DNA of 64,000 nucleotides from Fimbriimonadaceae bacterium (GTDB lineage Bacteria; Armatimonadota; Fimbriimonadia; Fimbriimonadales; Fimbriimonadaceae), in assembly GCA_019638775.1 (NCBI GenBank), contig JAHBTD010000001.1, forward strand, positions 1,268,165 to 1,332,164, in the 5' to 3' direction. The position numbers were made by a program, and so were the translations under genes. This document shows, in pieces, positions 8,443 through 15,886 of the stretch. The stretch's first letter is position 1, and each line of letters starts with the position of its first letter. The notes beneath the pieces were generated by a model. It was not told the origin of the DNA. It saw only the letters and a program-made list of their open reading frames with translations, and made no database searches.

Positions 8443-8624
8443 GCCTCCAGACGCGCCGTCTGGGGGCTATGCCAACTACGGCGAAGTCGAATTAGCCTCC
8501 AGATTACGAATCTGGAGGCAAGCGCTAAGCCTCCTCGCTTTAGTCCGAGGAAGATCCCTCCAGAACTGCAGTTCTGGAGGGTCAAAAGATCGGAAGTACC
8601 CTCCATATCAGCAGATATGGAGGG
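8443..8624. repeat. Cluster of palindromic hairpins with conserved CCTCCA/TGGAGG arms
   Basis: Clear hairpins at 8443-8467 (11-bp stem, one wobble), 8495-8519 (11-bp stem, loop ACG), 8556-8581 (perfect 26-bp palindrome) and 8599-8624 (11-bp stem, loop AGCA), plus a weaker one near 8530. The outer arms stay CCTCCA/TGGAGG while the inner four or five base pairs change in step, preserving pairing. The cluster fills the gap between xer and ruvB. Confidence 0.85.
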
Positions 8625-8647
8625 ATCAGGTGCTGCAGCGTTACGAA

Positions 8648-9715
8648 CTATAGAAGCTCCTCCTGACCATTGTTCACCCTTTCCACTGGCTTCTCGGGTC
8701 GTTTGGGCTGCTCGAATCCGAGGTGCTCGTAGGCGGCTGGCGTGGCAATGCGGCCTCGGTTAGTGCGTTGGATGAGCGCTTGCTGGATGAGGAACGGTTC
8801 GTAGACGTCTTCGATGGTGCCGGAATCTTCGCCGGTGGTGGCAGAAAGCGTGTCGATCCCGACAGGGCCACCGGCGTATTTTTCGATGATGACGCGCAGA
8901 AGCGTTCGGTCCACCCGATCTAAGCCGAGATGATCGACTTCGAGCGCATCTAAGGCCTTGTCGGCGATCTTGGAGCTGATGGATTCATGTCCATCAACTT
9001 GGGCGAAGTCCCGCACACGACGGAGCAAGCGGTTTGCAATGCGTGGCGTTCCGCGCGAACGCCGAGCCACAGCTTCTGCTCCTGAGCGGTCTATCCCATA
9101 ACCGAGTATCCCGGCCGAGCGGGTGATGATCTCAAAGAGCGCCTGAGCCCCATAAAACTGGAAGTGCATCACGATGCCAAAGCGGTCGCGTAGGGGTCCA
9201 GTGAGAAGCCCTTGGCGGGTGGTCGCGCCGATCACGGTGAACTTGGGGACATCAAGGCGGATCGACCGGGCGGCGGGGCCTTTGCCGATCATGATGTCCA
9301 CTTTGCAATCCTCCATTGCCGGGTAAAGGATCTCTTCGACGGGGCGAGCGAGGCGGTGGATCTCGTCGATGAACAGGACCGCGCCCTCTTCGAGGTTGGT
9401 GAGGATGCCAACGAGGTCGCCCTGTCGTTCGATGGCGGGGCCACTCGTGACGTGGACGGGCGCGTCCATCTCGTTGGCGACGATGTGGGCGATGGTGGTT
9501 TTCCCGAGGCCGGGGGGACCGTATAGTAAGAGGTGGTCGAGCGGTTCGCTACGCTGTTGGGCGGCCTTGAGAAAGACAGCAAGGTTCTCTTTGAGCTTCT
9601 CCTGGCCGATGAATTCGCTTAACCTTCTTGGGCGCAAGGAGAGCTCAATGGGGTTCTCCATCGGCTTGCGAATGGGATCTAGGTTTGTGTTGTCGCGTTC
9701 GGTCACTTCGCTCAT
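8648..9715 (-). CDS. ruvB: Holliday junction branch migration ATPase RuvB
   Basis: 355 residues. The N-terminus contains [19 protein letters not shown]. Walker A is [12 protein letters not shown], Walker B is LFIDEIHRL, sensor 1 lies in [20 protein letters not shown], and the winged-helix end has TEEDV-type residues near [18 protein letters not shown]. RuvB hexamers drive branch migration with RuvA. It overlaps ruvA by 4 bases (ATGA). Confidence 0.97.
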   Translation of the reverse strand: MSEVTERDNTNLDPIRKPMENPIELSLRPRRLSEFIGQEKLKENLAVFLKAAQQRSEPLDHLLLYGPPGLGKTTIAHIVANEMDAPVHVTSGPAIERQGDLVGILTNLEEGAVLFIDEIHRLARPVEEILYPAMEDCKVDIMIGKGPAARSIRLDVPKFTVIGATTRQGLLTGPLRDRFGIVMHFQFYGAQALFEIITRSAGILGYGIDRSGAEAVARRSRGTPRIANRLLRRVRDFAQVDGHESISSKIADKALDALEVDHLGLDRVDRTLLRVIIEKYAGGPVGIDTLSATTGEDSGTIEDVYEPFLIQQALIQRTNRGRIATPAAYEHLGFEQPKRPEKPVERVNNGQEELL

Positions 9716-10314
9716 CTGGCCAGACTCCTTAGCGCGACTTTAAGCTGGTCTTGGATGCTGCCTCCGCTTTCTTCGGCGTCACGGGCAGCGGCTTCAGCTT
9801 CGGTTCGACGGTACCCAAGAGCGAGAAGGGCGTCGACTAGTTCGCTATCGACGTGGACACTGACAACGGCTTTTCCACGGGTTGCCCCTTCTACCTTCAG
9901 GGCGAGGCTTTCCTCGGCCATCTTGCCTTTGAGCTCGACGATGATGCGCTCGGCGAGTTTGGGGCCGACGCCGTTGGCCCGGGTGAGAGCTTTGGCGTCT
10001 TGGGTGACGATGCCGTGGAGGACGGCTTGTCCGCCTAGCTGACCAATGAGGGCTATTCCGATTCGGGGGCCGCAGCCATTGACTCCGATGAGAAGGTCGA
10101 ACATGCGACGGTCGAACGATTCTATAAACCCGTAAAGGGTCACGCTGTCCTCACGGAAGATTTGGCGGGTGTAAAGGTTCACTTGCTCGCCGACGGGCGG
10201 CATTTGAAGCAGAACAGAGTCGGGCAAAATGACCTCATAGCCGACGCCTCCGGCATCGACCACCACCATCCCTCCGCTCACTTCGAGCAGTTCTCCGCGC
10301 AACCGGCCTATCAT
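9712..10314 (-). CDS. ruvA: Holliday junction DNA helicase subunit RuvA
   Basis: 200 residues, family length. [20 protein letters not shown] is the OB-fold start, [14 protein letters not shown] and [20 protein letters not shown] are the paired helix-hairpin-helix motifs, and the C-terminal three-helix domain ([16 protein letters not shown]) binds RuvB. It is the first gene of a ruvA-ruvB unit; ruvC is not present here. Confidence 0.97.
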   Translation of the reverse strand: MIGRLRGELLEVSGGMVVVDAGGVGYEVILPDSVLLQMPPVGEQVNLYTRQIFREDSVTLYGFIESFDRRMFDLLIGVNGCGPRIGIALIGQLGGQAVLHGIVTQDAKALTRANGVGPKLAERIIVELKGKMAEESLALKVEGATRGKAVVSVHVDSELVDALLALGYRRTEAEAAARDAEESGGSIQDQLKVALRSLAR

Positions 10315-10458
10315 TTGGAAAGGTTACCTTGTGTCTACATAAGGACGTGGGGATTGAGGGATTGGATGCAGGGAGGTAAGGATTGTAAGGGTTGTAAAGA
10401 GGAAGGGGTAAGGATCGGAAAGGGGCATAGTGATTCTGGATTGGGGATCAATGCGTGG

Positions 10459-10483
10459 TATAATATCGGTGATTCCCGATATT
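10459..10483 (+). promoter_or_regulatory. ArsR-type operator overlapping a -10 box
   Basis: TATAAT at 10459-10464 overlaps an 8-bp inverted repeat AATATCGG (10462-10469), 6-base spacer, CCGATATT (10476-10483). It ends 7 bases before the arsR-like ATG. Its layout matches known ArsR/SmtB operators, so autoregulation by blocking RNA polymerase is likely. Confidence 0.7.
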
Positions 10484-10490
10484 TGATCTT

Positions 10491-10877
10491 ATGGACACCC
10501 TTGTAGCCTTTGGAAAAGCCCTTGCCGACCCCACGCGGGTTCGGATCCTGCATGCGCTTCGGCGTGAGCCGCTTTGCGTTTGCGAGATGATGGAGGCGCT
10601 GGAGATCGGTCAAAGCACGCTTAGCACACACCTTCAGACTTTGCGCAGCGCGGGTGTCGTTGAAACCGAACGTCGAGGCACGTGGATTATTTACAGCATT
10701 TCGCCGGAGGTTCGCGGCTCTTTGGAGACGATTTTTGTTCAGCTCCTGTCTGCCGACGAGCGCTTGCAGCTTGACACCGCGAGGCTGGAGAGTCGAATTC
10801 GCCTTAGGATTGAGGGTTGTTGCCCGGCCGATGCGAATGGGGCACGCGTTTCTCGGGAGGGCGCGGCTCTTCGTTAG
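10491..10877 (+). CDS. ArsR/SmtB family transcriptional repressor
   Basis: 128 residues with a winged helix: LADPTRVRILHALRREPLCVCEMMEAL, then the recognition helix GQSTLSTHLQTLRSAGVV and wing RRGTWIIYS. The CVC in PLCVCEM matches the alpha-3 metal/metalloid box of ArsR/CadC. A Cys pair (EGCCP) lies near the C-terminus. It probably senses a thiophilic ion and controls itself and the two downstream genes. No efflux pump or arsenate reductase is nearby, so the effector is unknown. Confidence 0.88.
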   Translation: MDTLVAFGKALADPTRVRILHALRREPLCVCEMMEALEIGQSTLSTHLQTLRSAGVVETERRGTWIIYSISPEVRGSLETIFVQLLSADERLQLDTARLESRIRLRIEGCCPADANGARVSREGAALR

Positions 10878-10890
10878 AAGGCACATTATC

Positions 10891-11532
10891 ATGAACTGGA
10901 AATCCTTACTCTGCACAGGGTTGCTGGCTATTTCTGCGGCAGCGGTTTCTCAGACGCCGCCGAAGCCGACGATTCAGGTGCCCACGTGAACTGGATGACC
11001 CGGTGAGGGTGGCTTCCTCGGTTCGGGGGAGATTAGCAAGACATGGACATTCAGCGGACGGTTTGTCGATATCGACTTGGAGCGCCCACGTTGGCGATTC
11101 ACCGGCACGTATCGGTTCACTCCACGTTTCCAAGCTGGGATCGAGTGGAATCCATTGGCGCACGAGGCCGGGCTCATCGGCAACTGGATTTTGAACCCAG
11201 AGTCAGAGAAATATCCGATGGTGAACTTGGGCACGAGCAGTGATCGGATTGGCACACCCGCCGGGCCACATGCCTACTTCGTTACGTTTGCGAAGAGCTT
11301 CCCGGAGTGCAAATTGGGGCCCTATGTTTCAATCAACTATTCGGAGTTTGACAAAGCGATTAACTTTCCGTTCGGGGTGAATTACGGGCTCGCCGAAAAT
11401 TGGACAACGATGTTTATGAACGACGGTCGCAAGAGCCATCTGCTCTTGACGCACTCACGCGACAATTGGAGCGTATCTCTGATGTGGATTTGGTTTAAGC
11501 ATCCGGGGATCAGCTTCAGTATTGGATTTTAA
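10891..11532 (+). pseudogene. Secreted protein gene interrupted by two in-frame TGA codons
   Basis: ATG at 10891 starts a clear signal peptide (MNWKSLLCTGLLAISAAAVS). The same frame has TGA at codons 33 and 36, then stays open to the stop ending 11532, coding a beta-rich, aromatic-rich protein (EGGFLGSGEISKTW, GTYRFTPRFQAGIEW, SVSLMWIWFKHPG) like a small outer-membrane barrel. The open remainder in frame with the signal peptide suggests recent nonsense changes (TGG to TGA would give Trp at both), sequencing error, or translation from an internal start near 11077. It sits 13 bases after the arsR-like gene and 3 before the next. Confidence 0.6.
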
Positions 11533-11535
11533 GCT

Positions 11536-12189
11536 ATGAATACAATCATCTCACTCATTGCTATCTCGCTTGGACTGTTTGCTCAAGACACCCCTCAGAC
11601 CATCGCTAAGAAAGACCTGCCAGCCAAGGCAGAGTGTGTGGTTTGTAACGCAGGCGGGGAGACGCACGGCGAAGAGAAGCCGGTCGCAGGCGTGATGTAC
11701 AAGGGCAAGGCGTACTATTTCTGTAACGCGAAAGAGGTCGAAACCTTTAAAAAGAACCCCGATTTCTACATGCCCTTGAATCTGCCAATGCCTTTGCCAG
11801 ACCTCAAGCTCACCGACACTTCCGGCAAGAAATGGGATGCGGCTGCGTTCAAAGGAAAAGTCGTTCTTCTGGATTATTGGGCGACATGGTGCAAGCCCTG
11901 CCTCGTGCTGAAGCCGAAGATCGACAAGATTTGGGAGGCCAACAAGGGCCAAGGGTTTGAGATGCTGTCGGTGAGTATCGACGAGAAGCCCGCCGACTTT
12001 GAGAACTTCTTCAAGAAGACGAAGTGGGAGAATCCGGTAGCGCTGGACTCCAGTCAAAGCTGGGCGCATTTTCGAATCTTGACGATCCCGACCCTGGTCT
12101 TGGTGAAGGATGGAAAGGTCATACAAATCTTCAAGGGGAATATTGATCCCAAGAAGGTAGAGACTGCCGTCAAGTCTGCTCTGAAGTAG
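11536..12189 (+). CDS. YHS-like metal-binding domain fused to TlpA-type thioredoxin
   Basis: 217 residues. Signal peptide, then a Cys-pair region (AECVVCNAGGETHGEEK and GKAYYFCNAKEVETF) resembling the YHS domain of heavy-metal proteins at about 25-80, then a TlpA/ResA-like thioredoxin fold with the active site YWATWCKPC and cis-Pro in LTIPTLVLV. Likely a periplasmic thiol oxidoreductase that also senses or carries a metal. It is the last gene of the arsR-led cluster, which supports a metal-thiol role. Confidence 0.82.
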   Translation: MNTIISLIAISLGLFAQDTPQTIAKKDLPAKAECVVCNAGGETHGEEKPVAGVMYKGKAYYFCNAKEVETFKKNPDFYMPLNLPMPLPDLKLTDTSGKKWDAAAFKGKVVLLDYWATWCKPCLVLKPKIDKIWEANKGQGFEMLSVSIDEKPADFENFFKKTKWENPVALDSSQSWAHFRILTIPTLVLVKDGKVIQIFKGNIDPKKVETAVKSALK

Positions 12190-12215
12190 GAGCCGCTCGC
12201 CACCTCATCAGTCTC

Positions 12216-12296
12216 TCAAACTCTTCGCCCACCGAAAGCGGCGAAGATCACGACTGAGATCACCAGTTGAATGAAGAGGCTGGCAAAAGAGAACAT
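12216..12296 (-). CDS. Possible 26-residue membrane peptide
   Basis: ATG at 12296, preceded at 7 bases by GGAG, encodes MFSFASLFIQLVISVVIFAA plus GGRRV-type tail: one hydrophobic helix with a basic C-terminus. The start lies in an inverted repeat CATGGAATA/TATTCCATG (12294-12330). No homologue recognised; it may be chance. Confidence 0.3.
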   Translation of the reverse strand: MFSFASLFIQLVISVVIFAAFGGRRV

Positions 12297-12375
12297 GGAA
12301 TAGCTCCGGGTCTATGGGATGTATTCCATGTTTGGTGCGGCGAAGGGTGGAGGCTGAAACTCGACGAGTAAGGGG

Positions 12376-12428
12376 GACCTCCCCACCCTAACCCTCCCCT
12401 CCATTTCCGGAAAAATGGAAGGGGAGGG
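12376..12428. repeat. C-rich/G-rich hairpin element
   Basis: GACCTCCCCACCCTAACC leads into an arm CCCTCCCCTCCATTT, loop CCGGAA, and return arm AAATGGAAGGGGAGGG. A nearly identical copy is at 36731. It sits at the 3' end of the leftward peroxiredoxin gene. Confidence 0.8.
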
Positions 12429-12436
12429 ATTTGGCT

Positions 12437-13099
12437 TTACATCCCCATTTTCTGGGCGGCTTCGAGGATGTCAGCGCCTTTCATTCGGACCTTATAGTCC
12501 GGGTTTGTGGAGACGAACTGGATCGTGCCTTTGGCGTCGATCAGGAACACAGCTGGCACGGGAAGGATGTGGTGGGTCTGCCCGCCAGACGACTTCTCAA
12601 GGTCGATCTTGTACTGATCGCGATACATCGTGAAAGTCTTATCGTCAACGCGGAAGGCGATTCCAAACTTCTTGATGAGTTCGGCTTTGGAGTCGGAGAC
12701 GAGCGTGTAGTTCAGCTTGTCCTTCTCCATCGTTTTGCTAAGCTCATCGGGGGTATCGGGGGTCACGGCGATGACTTGGAAACCAAGTTTGCGCAGGTCG
12801 GCCTCGACCGTCATCAAGTCGGAAAGGTGGCGGTTGCAGAAAGGGCACCATCCGCCACGGTAGAAGATGACGACGGCGGGTTTGCCGTTGAGGACCTTCT
12901 TGAATGTGGTTTCTTTTTTGTCGAGCGTTAAGACGCTGCTGTCGGGGACAGCAGTGCCAACCTTAATCGGCTTGACTTCGCTTGCGCTGGCTGCGACCAT
13001 TTCATCACCGGTGCGCATAGCAAACACGGCGACGGGAATGGCAATTGCGGCGAGAACGCCCAGGGATAGAAGCGCTTTGGATGGGGTGGGGCTTTTCAT
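12437..13099 (-). CDS. Peroxiredoxin-like (AhpC/TSA) secreted or anchored protein
   Basis: Start at 13099 (MKSPTPSK) or three codons earlier. One N-terminal helix (LLSLGVLAAIAIPVAVFA) anchors or exports it. The redox site FYRGGWCPFCNRHL has a CxxC in the peroxiredoxin-like position, followed by GFQVIAVTPDTP and VPAVFLIDAKGTIQFV. Similar proteins reduce peroxides or act as thiol oxidoreductases outside the cytoplasm. The context, with other redox genes nearby, is consistent. Confidence 0.85.
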   Translation of the reverse strand: MKSPTPSKALLSLGVLAAIAIPVAVFAMRTGDEMVAASASEVKPIKVGTAVPDSSVLTLDKKETTFKKVLNGKPAVVIFYRGGWCPFCNRHLSDLMTVEADLRKLGFQVIAVTPDTPDELSKTMEKDKLNYTLVSDSKAELIKKFGIAFRVDDKTFTMYRDQYKIDLEKSSGGQTHHILPVPAVFLIDAKGTIQFVSTNPDYKVRMKGADILEAAQKMGM

Positions 13100-13227
13100 G
13101 TGAAGCATAAGTCGCTCTGTAGCTTCGAGGTTCCCAAGATGTTTTGAGCTTGAGTTTGAGCCGAGTTGAAACTGAGCCCTTTGTATCCTTTCACCACAAT
13201 AGCGTGTGAAGAGTCAGTCTCCGAAAA

Positions 13228-13262
13228 CGAAAGCGCCCCTACCGTATGGCAAGGGCGCCTTG
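13228..13262 (-). terminator. Putative terminator of hsp20
   Basis: Read leftward after the hsp20 stop, AAGGCGCCC and GGGGCGCTT pair with one bulge, followed by TCGTTTT. Confidence 0.6.
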
Positions 13263-13277
13263 AAAGTTGAGCAGGTC

Positions 13278-13757
13278 TTAGCTCTTCGGAGAAGAGTTCG
13301 AACCTGAGTCGATCGCCTTCACTTCGATTTTTCGCGGCTCTGGTTTGCGCACTTCGCTGCTTGGAATGCGGATGGTCACAAACCCGTTTTCAAACTGGGC
13401 TTGAATGTCGTCCAGATCGAGAGCTTCCGGCAGTGCGATTGAGCGAGAGAACCTTCCGTATCGCGTTTCGCGACGGTAGATTTTGGTCCCTTCACCAGAC
13501 TCGATGTCCTGGCTTGTTTCACCGCTGATCGTCAACACGTTATCGTCGATCGACACGTCGATCTCCGCGGGTTTAAGTCCGGGTACTGCGGCGCGTACAA
13601 AGAACGCCCCTTCTCGCTCGTAGATGTCGATGGGAATCGGGTTCCCTGGCGTCATGGGGCCCATGCTCGGCTGTCCCCAGATCGAATTGAATAGTCTGTC
13701 CATTTGGTCGAACACGTTTGCAGTGTCCGACGGCCTTCTTTTCATCAACACACTCAT
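13278..13757 (-). CDS. Small heat-shock protein (Hsp20/alpha-crystallin)
   Basis: 159 residues. A short N-terminal arm (NVFDQMDRLFNSIWG) precedes the alpha-crystallin domain with GNPIPIDIYEREGAFFVRA, VPGLKPAEIDVSID and GRFSRSIALPEALDLDDIQA. The C-terminal tail holds RIPSSEV-type residues used for oligomer contacts. It is an ATP-independent holdase chaperone in the cytoplasm. An AAGTC/GACTT-rich inverted repeat lies upstream. Confidence 0.95.
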   Translation of the reverse strand: MSVLMKRRPSDTANVFDQMDRLFNSIWGQPSMGPMTPGNPIPIDIYEREGAFFVRAAVPGLKPAEIDVSIDDNVLTISGETSQDIESGEGTKIYRRETRYGRFSRSIALPEALDLDDIQAQFENGFVTIRIPSSEVRKPEPRKIEVKAIDSGSNSSPKS

Positions 13758-13788
13758 TCTCTTTTCTCCAATGTTAGCTGTATGAGCA

Positions 13789-13820
13789 TGACTTGATCTA
13801 AGTCTAATGCTGTCAAGTCA
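13789..13820 (-). promoter_or_regulatory. Possible heat-shock operator upstream of hsp20
   Basis: TGACTTGA, 16 bases, TCAAGTCA form an inverted repeat; a third half-site (AAGTC at 13800-13804) makes a nested GACTT-N5-AAGTC. Read leftward the promoter-like TTGACA overlaps it. It recalls HspR HAIR sites (CTTGA...TCAAG) but the spacing is 5 bases longer, so it is not a match. Confidence 0.35.
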
Positions 13821-13919
13821 ATATTTCCAACGCTTTGATAAATGCCAAAGTTCCAACGGATGGGACCAAGATTTGAGGATTTTTTGGCGTCTCATGCAAA
13901 GAGCTCTTACAGCGTCATT

Positions 13920-14125
13920 GGTGCTACGATAGGAACTCAAAATGTAGGGTGCTGCCGCGTTGAGTGAGGATCCCGGTCCTGAGGAAAGTTGAGAAAATTA
14001 AAGGGCCCGGCGACGAACTTGTGCACGGACCCTCGGTAAAGGTTGGCGACAGAGCCGCCACTACAAGGACGGGAAGATTCTCTGAGATGTTCGGCCTGTC
14101 GTCACCAGGTTTGAGGAATTGATGT
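13920..14125 (+). ncRNA. Candidate structured RNA of unknown class
   Basis: A 395-base gap between hsp20 and tag is not coding. It contains GGGTGCTGCCGCG, GAGGAAAGTTGAG and a long helix TGGCGACAGAGCCG (14044-14057) pairing with CGGCCTGTCGTCA (14092-14104) through one bulged A and one wobble, enclosing a purine-rich loop. GAGGAAAGT and CGACAGA recall RNase P RNA conserved regions, but the P4 pairing and full length are lacking. It could be a leader of tag or an independent RNA. Confidence 0.35.
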
Positions 14126-14153
14126 GCTCTGGTCCAAGTAATCTTGAGAAGAC

Positions 14154-14714
14154 ATGGCCTTCAGCTACTGCGAATACACCCGCTCGGAGAAAGCGCATCC
14201 CCTTCACGTCACGTACCACGACACGGAGTATGGGTTTCCGTCGGCGGATGAGCCGGTTCTTTTTGAGCGCTTGATCTTAGAAATCAATCAAGCAGGGCTG
14301 AGCTGGGAAACGATTCTGAAGAAGCGCGACGGCTTCCGGCAGGCGTATGTCGATTTCGATGTGGACAAGATTGCAGCCTTTGGAGATAGCGATATCGAGC
14401 GACTTCTCGGTGACGCGGGGATCATCCGCAACCGTCTGAAGGTGCTTGCCGCAATCGACAATGCGCGGACCGTGCAGCGGCTTCGTGAAAGCCACGGGTC
14501 GTTTGCAGGCTGGTTGGACGCCCATCATCCTCTCACAAAGGAGGAGTGGGTGAAGGTGTTTAAGAAGGCCTTCCGCTTTACGGGCGGGGAGATCGTGAAC
14601 GAGTTTTTGATGAGTCTTGGCTATCTGCCGGGGGCGCACGACGAGGATTGTGCGGTGATGGAGCAGATTCGGAAGTTGCGACCGCCGTGGATGATTGTAG
14701 CGGGGAGTAAGTAG
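14154..14714 (+). CDS. tag: DNA-3-methyladenine glycosylase I
   Basis: 186 residues, family length. Conserved parts: YCEYT near the N-terminus, VTYHDTEYGFP, the helix-hairpin region NQAGLSWETILKKRDGFRQAY and YLPGAHDEDC. The zinc site of the family (Cys and His near the N-terminus; His and Cys four apart near the C-terminus) is visible as Cys6, His about 22, and HDEDC. It excises 3-methyladenine from alkylated DNA. The stop TAG begins a heptamer array. Confidence 0.95.
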   Translation: MAFSYCEYTRSEKAHPLHVTYHDTEYGFPSADEPVLFERLILEINQAGLSWETILKKRDGFRQAYVDFDVDKIAAFGDSDIERLLGDAGIIRNRLKVLAAIDNARTVQRLRESHGSFAGWLDAHHPLTKEEWVKVFKKAFRFTGGEIVNEFLMSLGYLPGAHDEDCAVMEQIRKLRPPWMIVAGSK

Positions 14715-14767
14715 CTGGGAGTGAGTAGCTTTGGGTAAGTGGCTAGGTGGGAGTAGCTGGGAGGGAG
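14712..14767. repeat. Heptamer-phased array after tag
   Basis: Eight units in 7-bp phase: TAGCTGG, GAGTGAG, TAGCTTT, GGGTAAG, TGGCTAG, GTGGGAG, TAGCTGG, GAGGGAG. The first holds the tag stop codon. Confidence 0.8.
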
Positions 14768-14843
14768 TCGGATGTGCCTTCAGTTTACGCGAGCCTTCGC
14801 TTTGCAGCTCGAGCCCCTTACCATCCTTACTGCTTTACAGAGA

Positions 14844-15647
14844 TCAGCGTGTTTGTTCGGCCCTTTCTTGGCGGGCAGTCTTCCAAGTGTGTTGCCAAGG
14901 GAAGTTATAGGGGACTTCGCGCTTGACAGTGGGGAGGCCGCCCATGATGATCCACGCCCTTCGATCTTGATCGGAGGTGTTTCCGGGAGCGTAGTGAAGA
15001 GTTCGTTGGTGGTGGATTACGCATCCCCCGGCAGGGAGAGGTACTCCGACAGCTGCCGTCAGATCGACGCCTGCATCGGGTGCGATCTCCAGTCCGTGTA
15101 CTTTCGGGTTGTTGCCGATCTGCTGATGCTTGAGAACTTCGCCGAGGTGGGAGCCGGGGATGTAGTGCATGCACCCCATTTCGATGTCGACATCTTGCAA
15201 GGGAATCCAGCAGCTTAGGTTGCTGTGGTCGCTGGTCTCATCCCAATACGCTTCGTCTTGATGCCAAGGTGTGGGAGCGCCCTGCCCGGCGGGCTTGAGG
15301 ATCGCGTGATCGCCCTGCCAGCTTAGAGGCGCTCCGAGGAGTTGTTCCATTACGGCTCTTGCATTTGCCCAAGCAAGGGTTTCTTTCATCTCAGGTGCAA
15401 AGCCACTAGGATCAAGGATTTGGGGGAGTTTAGCTTCGCTTCCCTCTTCGTCGTCTCCGGCGAGGTCAAATTGGTTGCCGGTTTCGCGACCAGCGCGGGC
15501 TTGAAAAAGGCGGTCGTAGATTCGACGGATAGCTTCTATTTCGTCAGGAGCGCTGACTTGGGGAAGAACGAGGTACCCCTCTTCTTGGAAGAAACGGACT
15601 TGGTCATCGGTGAGGGCGACTGTGGGCTGAGGAGGCGCGGCGCTCAT
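14844..15647 (-). CDS. Phytanoyl-CoA dioxygenase (PhyH) family protein
   Basis: ATG at 15647 (MSAAPPQPTVALTDDQ). 267 residues. LTDDQVRFFQEEGYLVLP is the usual opening. The Fe(II)/2-oxoglutarate site is seen as HQDEAYWDE (His-x-Asp) and the distal His in VIHHQRTLHYAPGN, with Arg about ten residues later for 2-oxoglutarate. These enzymes hydroxylate small molecules; the substrate is not predictable. It stands alone, convergent with tag. Confidence 0.88.
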   Translation of the reverse strand: MSAAPPQPTVALTDDQVRFFQEEGYLVLPQVSAPDEIEAIRRIYDRLFQARAGRETGNQFDLAGDDEEGSEAKLPQILDPSGFAPEMKETLAWANARAVMEQLLGAPLSWQGDHAILKPAGQGAPTPWHQDEAYWDETSDHSNLSCWIPLQDVDIEMGCMHYIPGSHLGEVLKHQQIGNNPKVHGLEIAPDAGVDLTAAVGVPLPAGGCVIHHQRTLHYAPGNTSDQDRRAWIIMGGLPTVKREVPYNFPWQHTWKTARQERAEQTR

Positions 15648-15707
15648 GTTAATGCTTATTTCGGTGTGGGGTGGGGGATGACCTGCCTGCTCTTTCAAAT
15701 TTTGTTT

Positions 15708-15811
15708 CTTGGGGACCTCCCACCCCTTCCCCTCCGTCCATTCCGGAAAAGTGAAAGGAGAGCTTATTGTCTCGTCTGACCTTAGCCTCCACCCTTAGGG
15801 AGGGTAGAGGC
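15708..15811. repeat. Two intergenic hairpins (C/G-rich copy and GCCTCC copy)
   Basis: A diverged C/G-rich element (GGGGACCTCCCACCCC ... GGAAAAGTGAAAGGAGAG) is followed by GCCTCCACCCT (15785-15795) and AGGGTAGAGGC (15801-15811), a stem with one mismatch that ends in GAGGCATGG as in the copy at 45468. They lie upstream of cca. Confidence 0.65.
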
Positions 15812-15886
15812 ATGGGGAAATGCGCAAACACATATGTTGAGCTCGTTCGGCGGGGACCTCCCGGCACCAGTACAATAGCAACCTTA

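Noticed and set aside
8443..8624. CRISPR array
   Set aside because: Units are palindromes of varying sequence without constant repeat and spacer lengths, and no cas genes are present.
13950..13963. T-box-like AGGGTGCTGCCGCG
   Set aside because: Lacks the TGGN bulge, a terminator and a tRNA-related downstream gene.
13981..14070. RNase P RNA (GAGGAAAGT ... CGACAGA)
   Set aside because: The two phrases match conserved regions, but the P4 helix, P2 pairing and about 200 bases of expected structure are missing.
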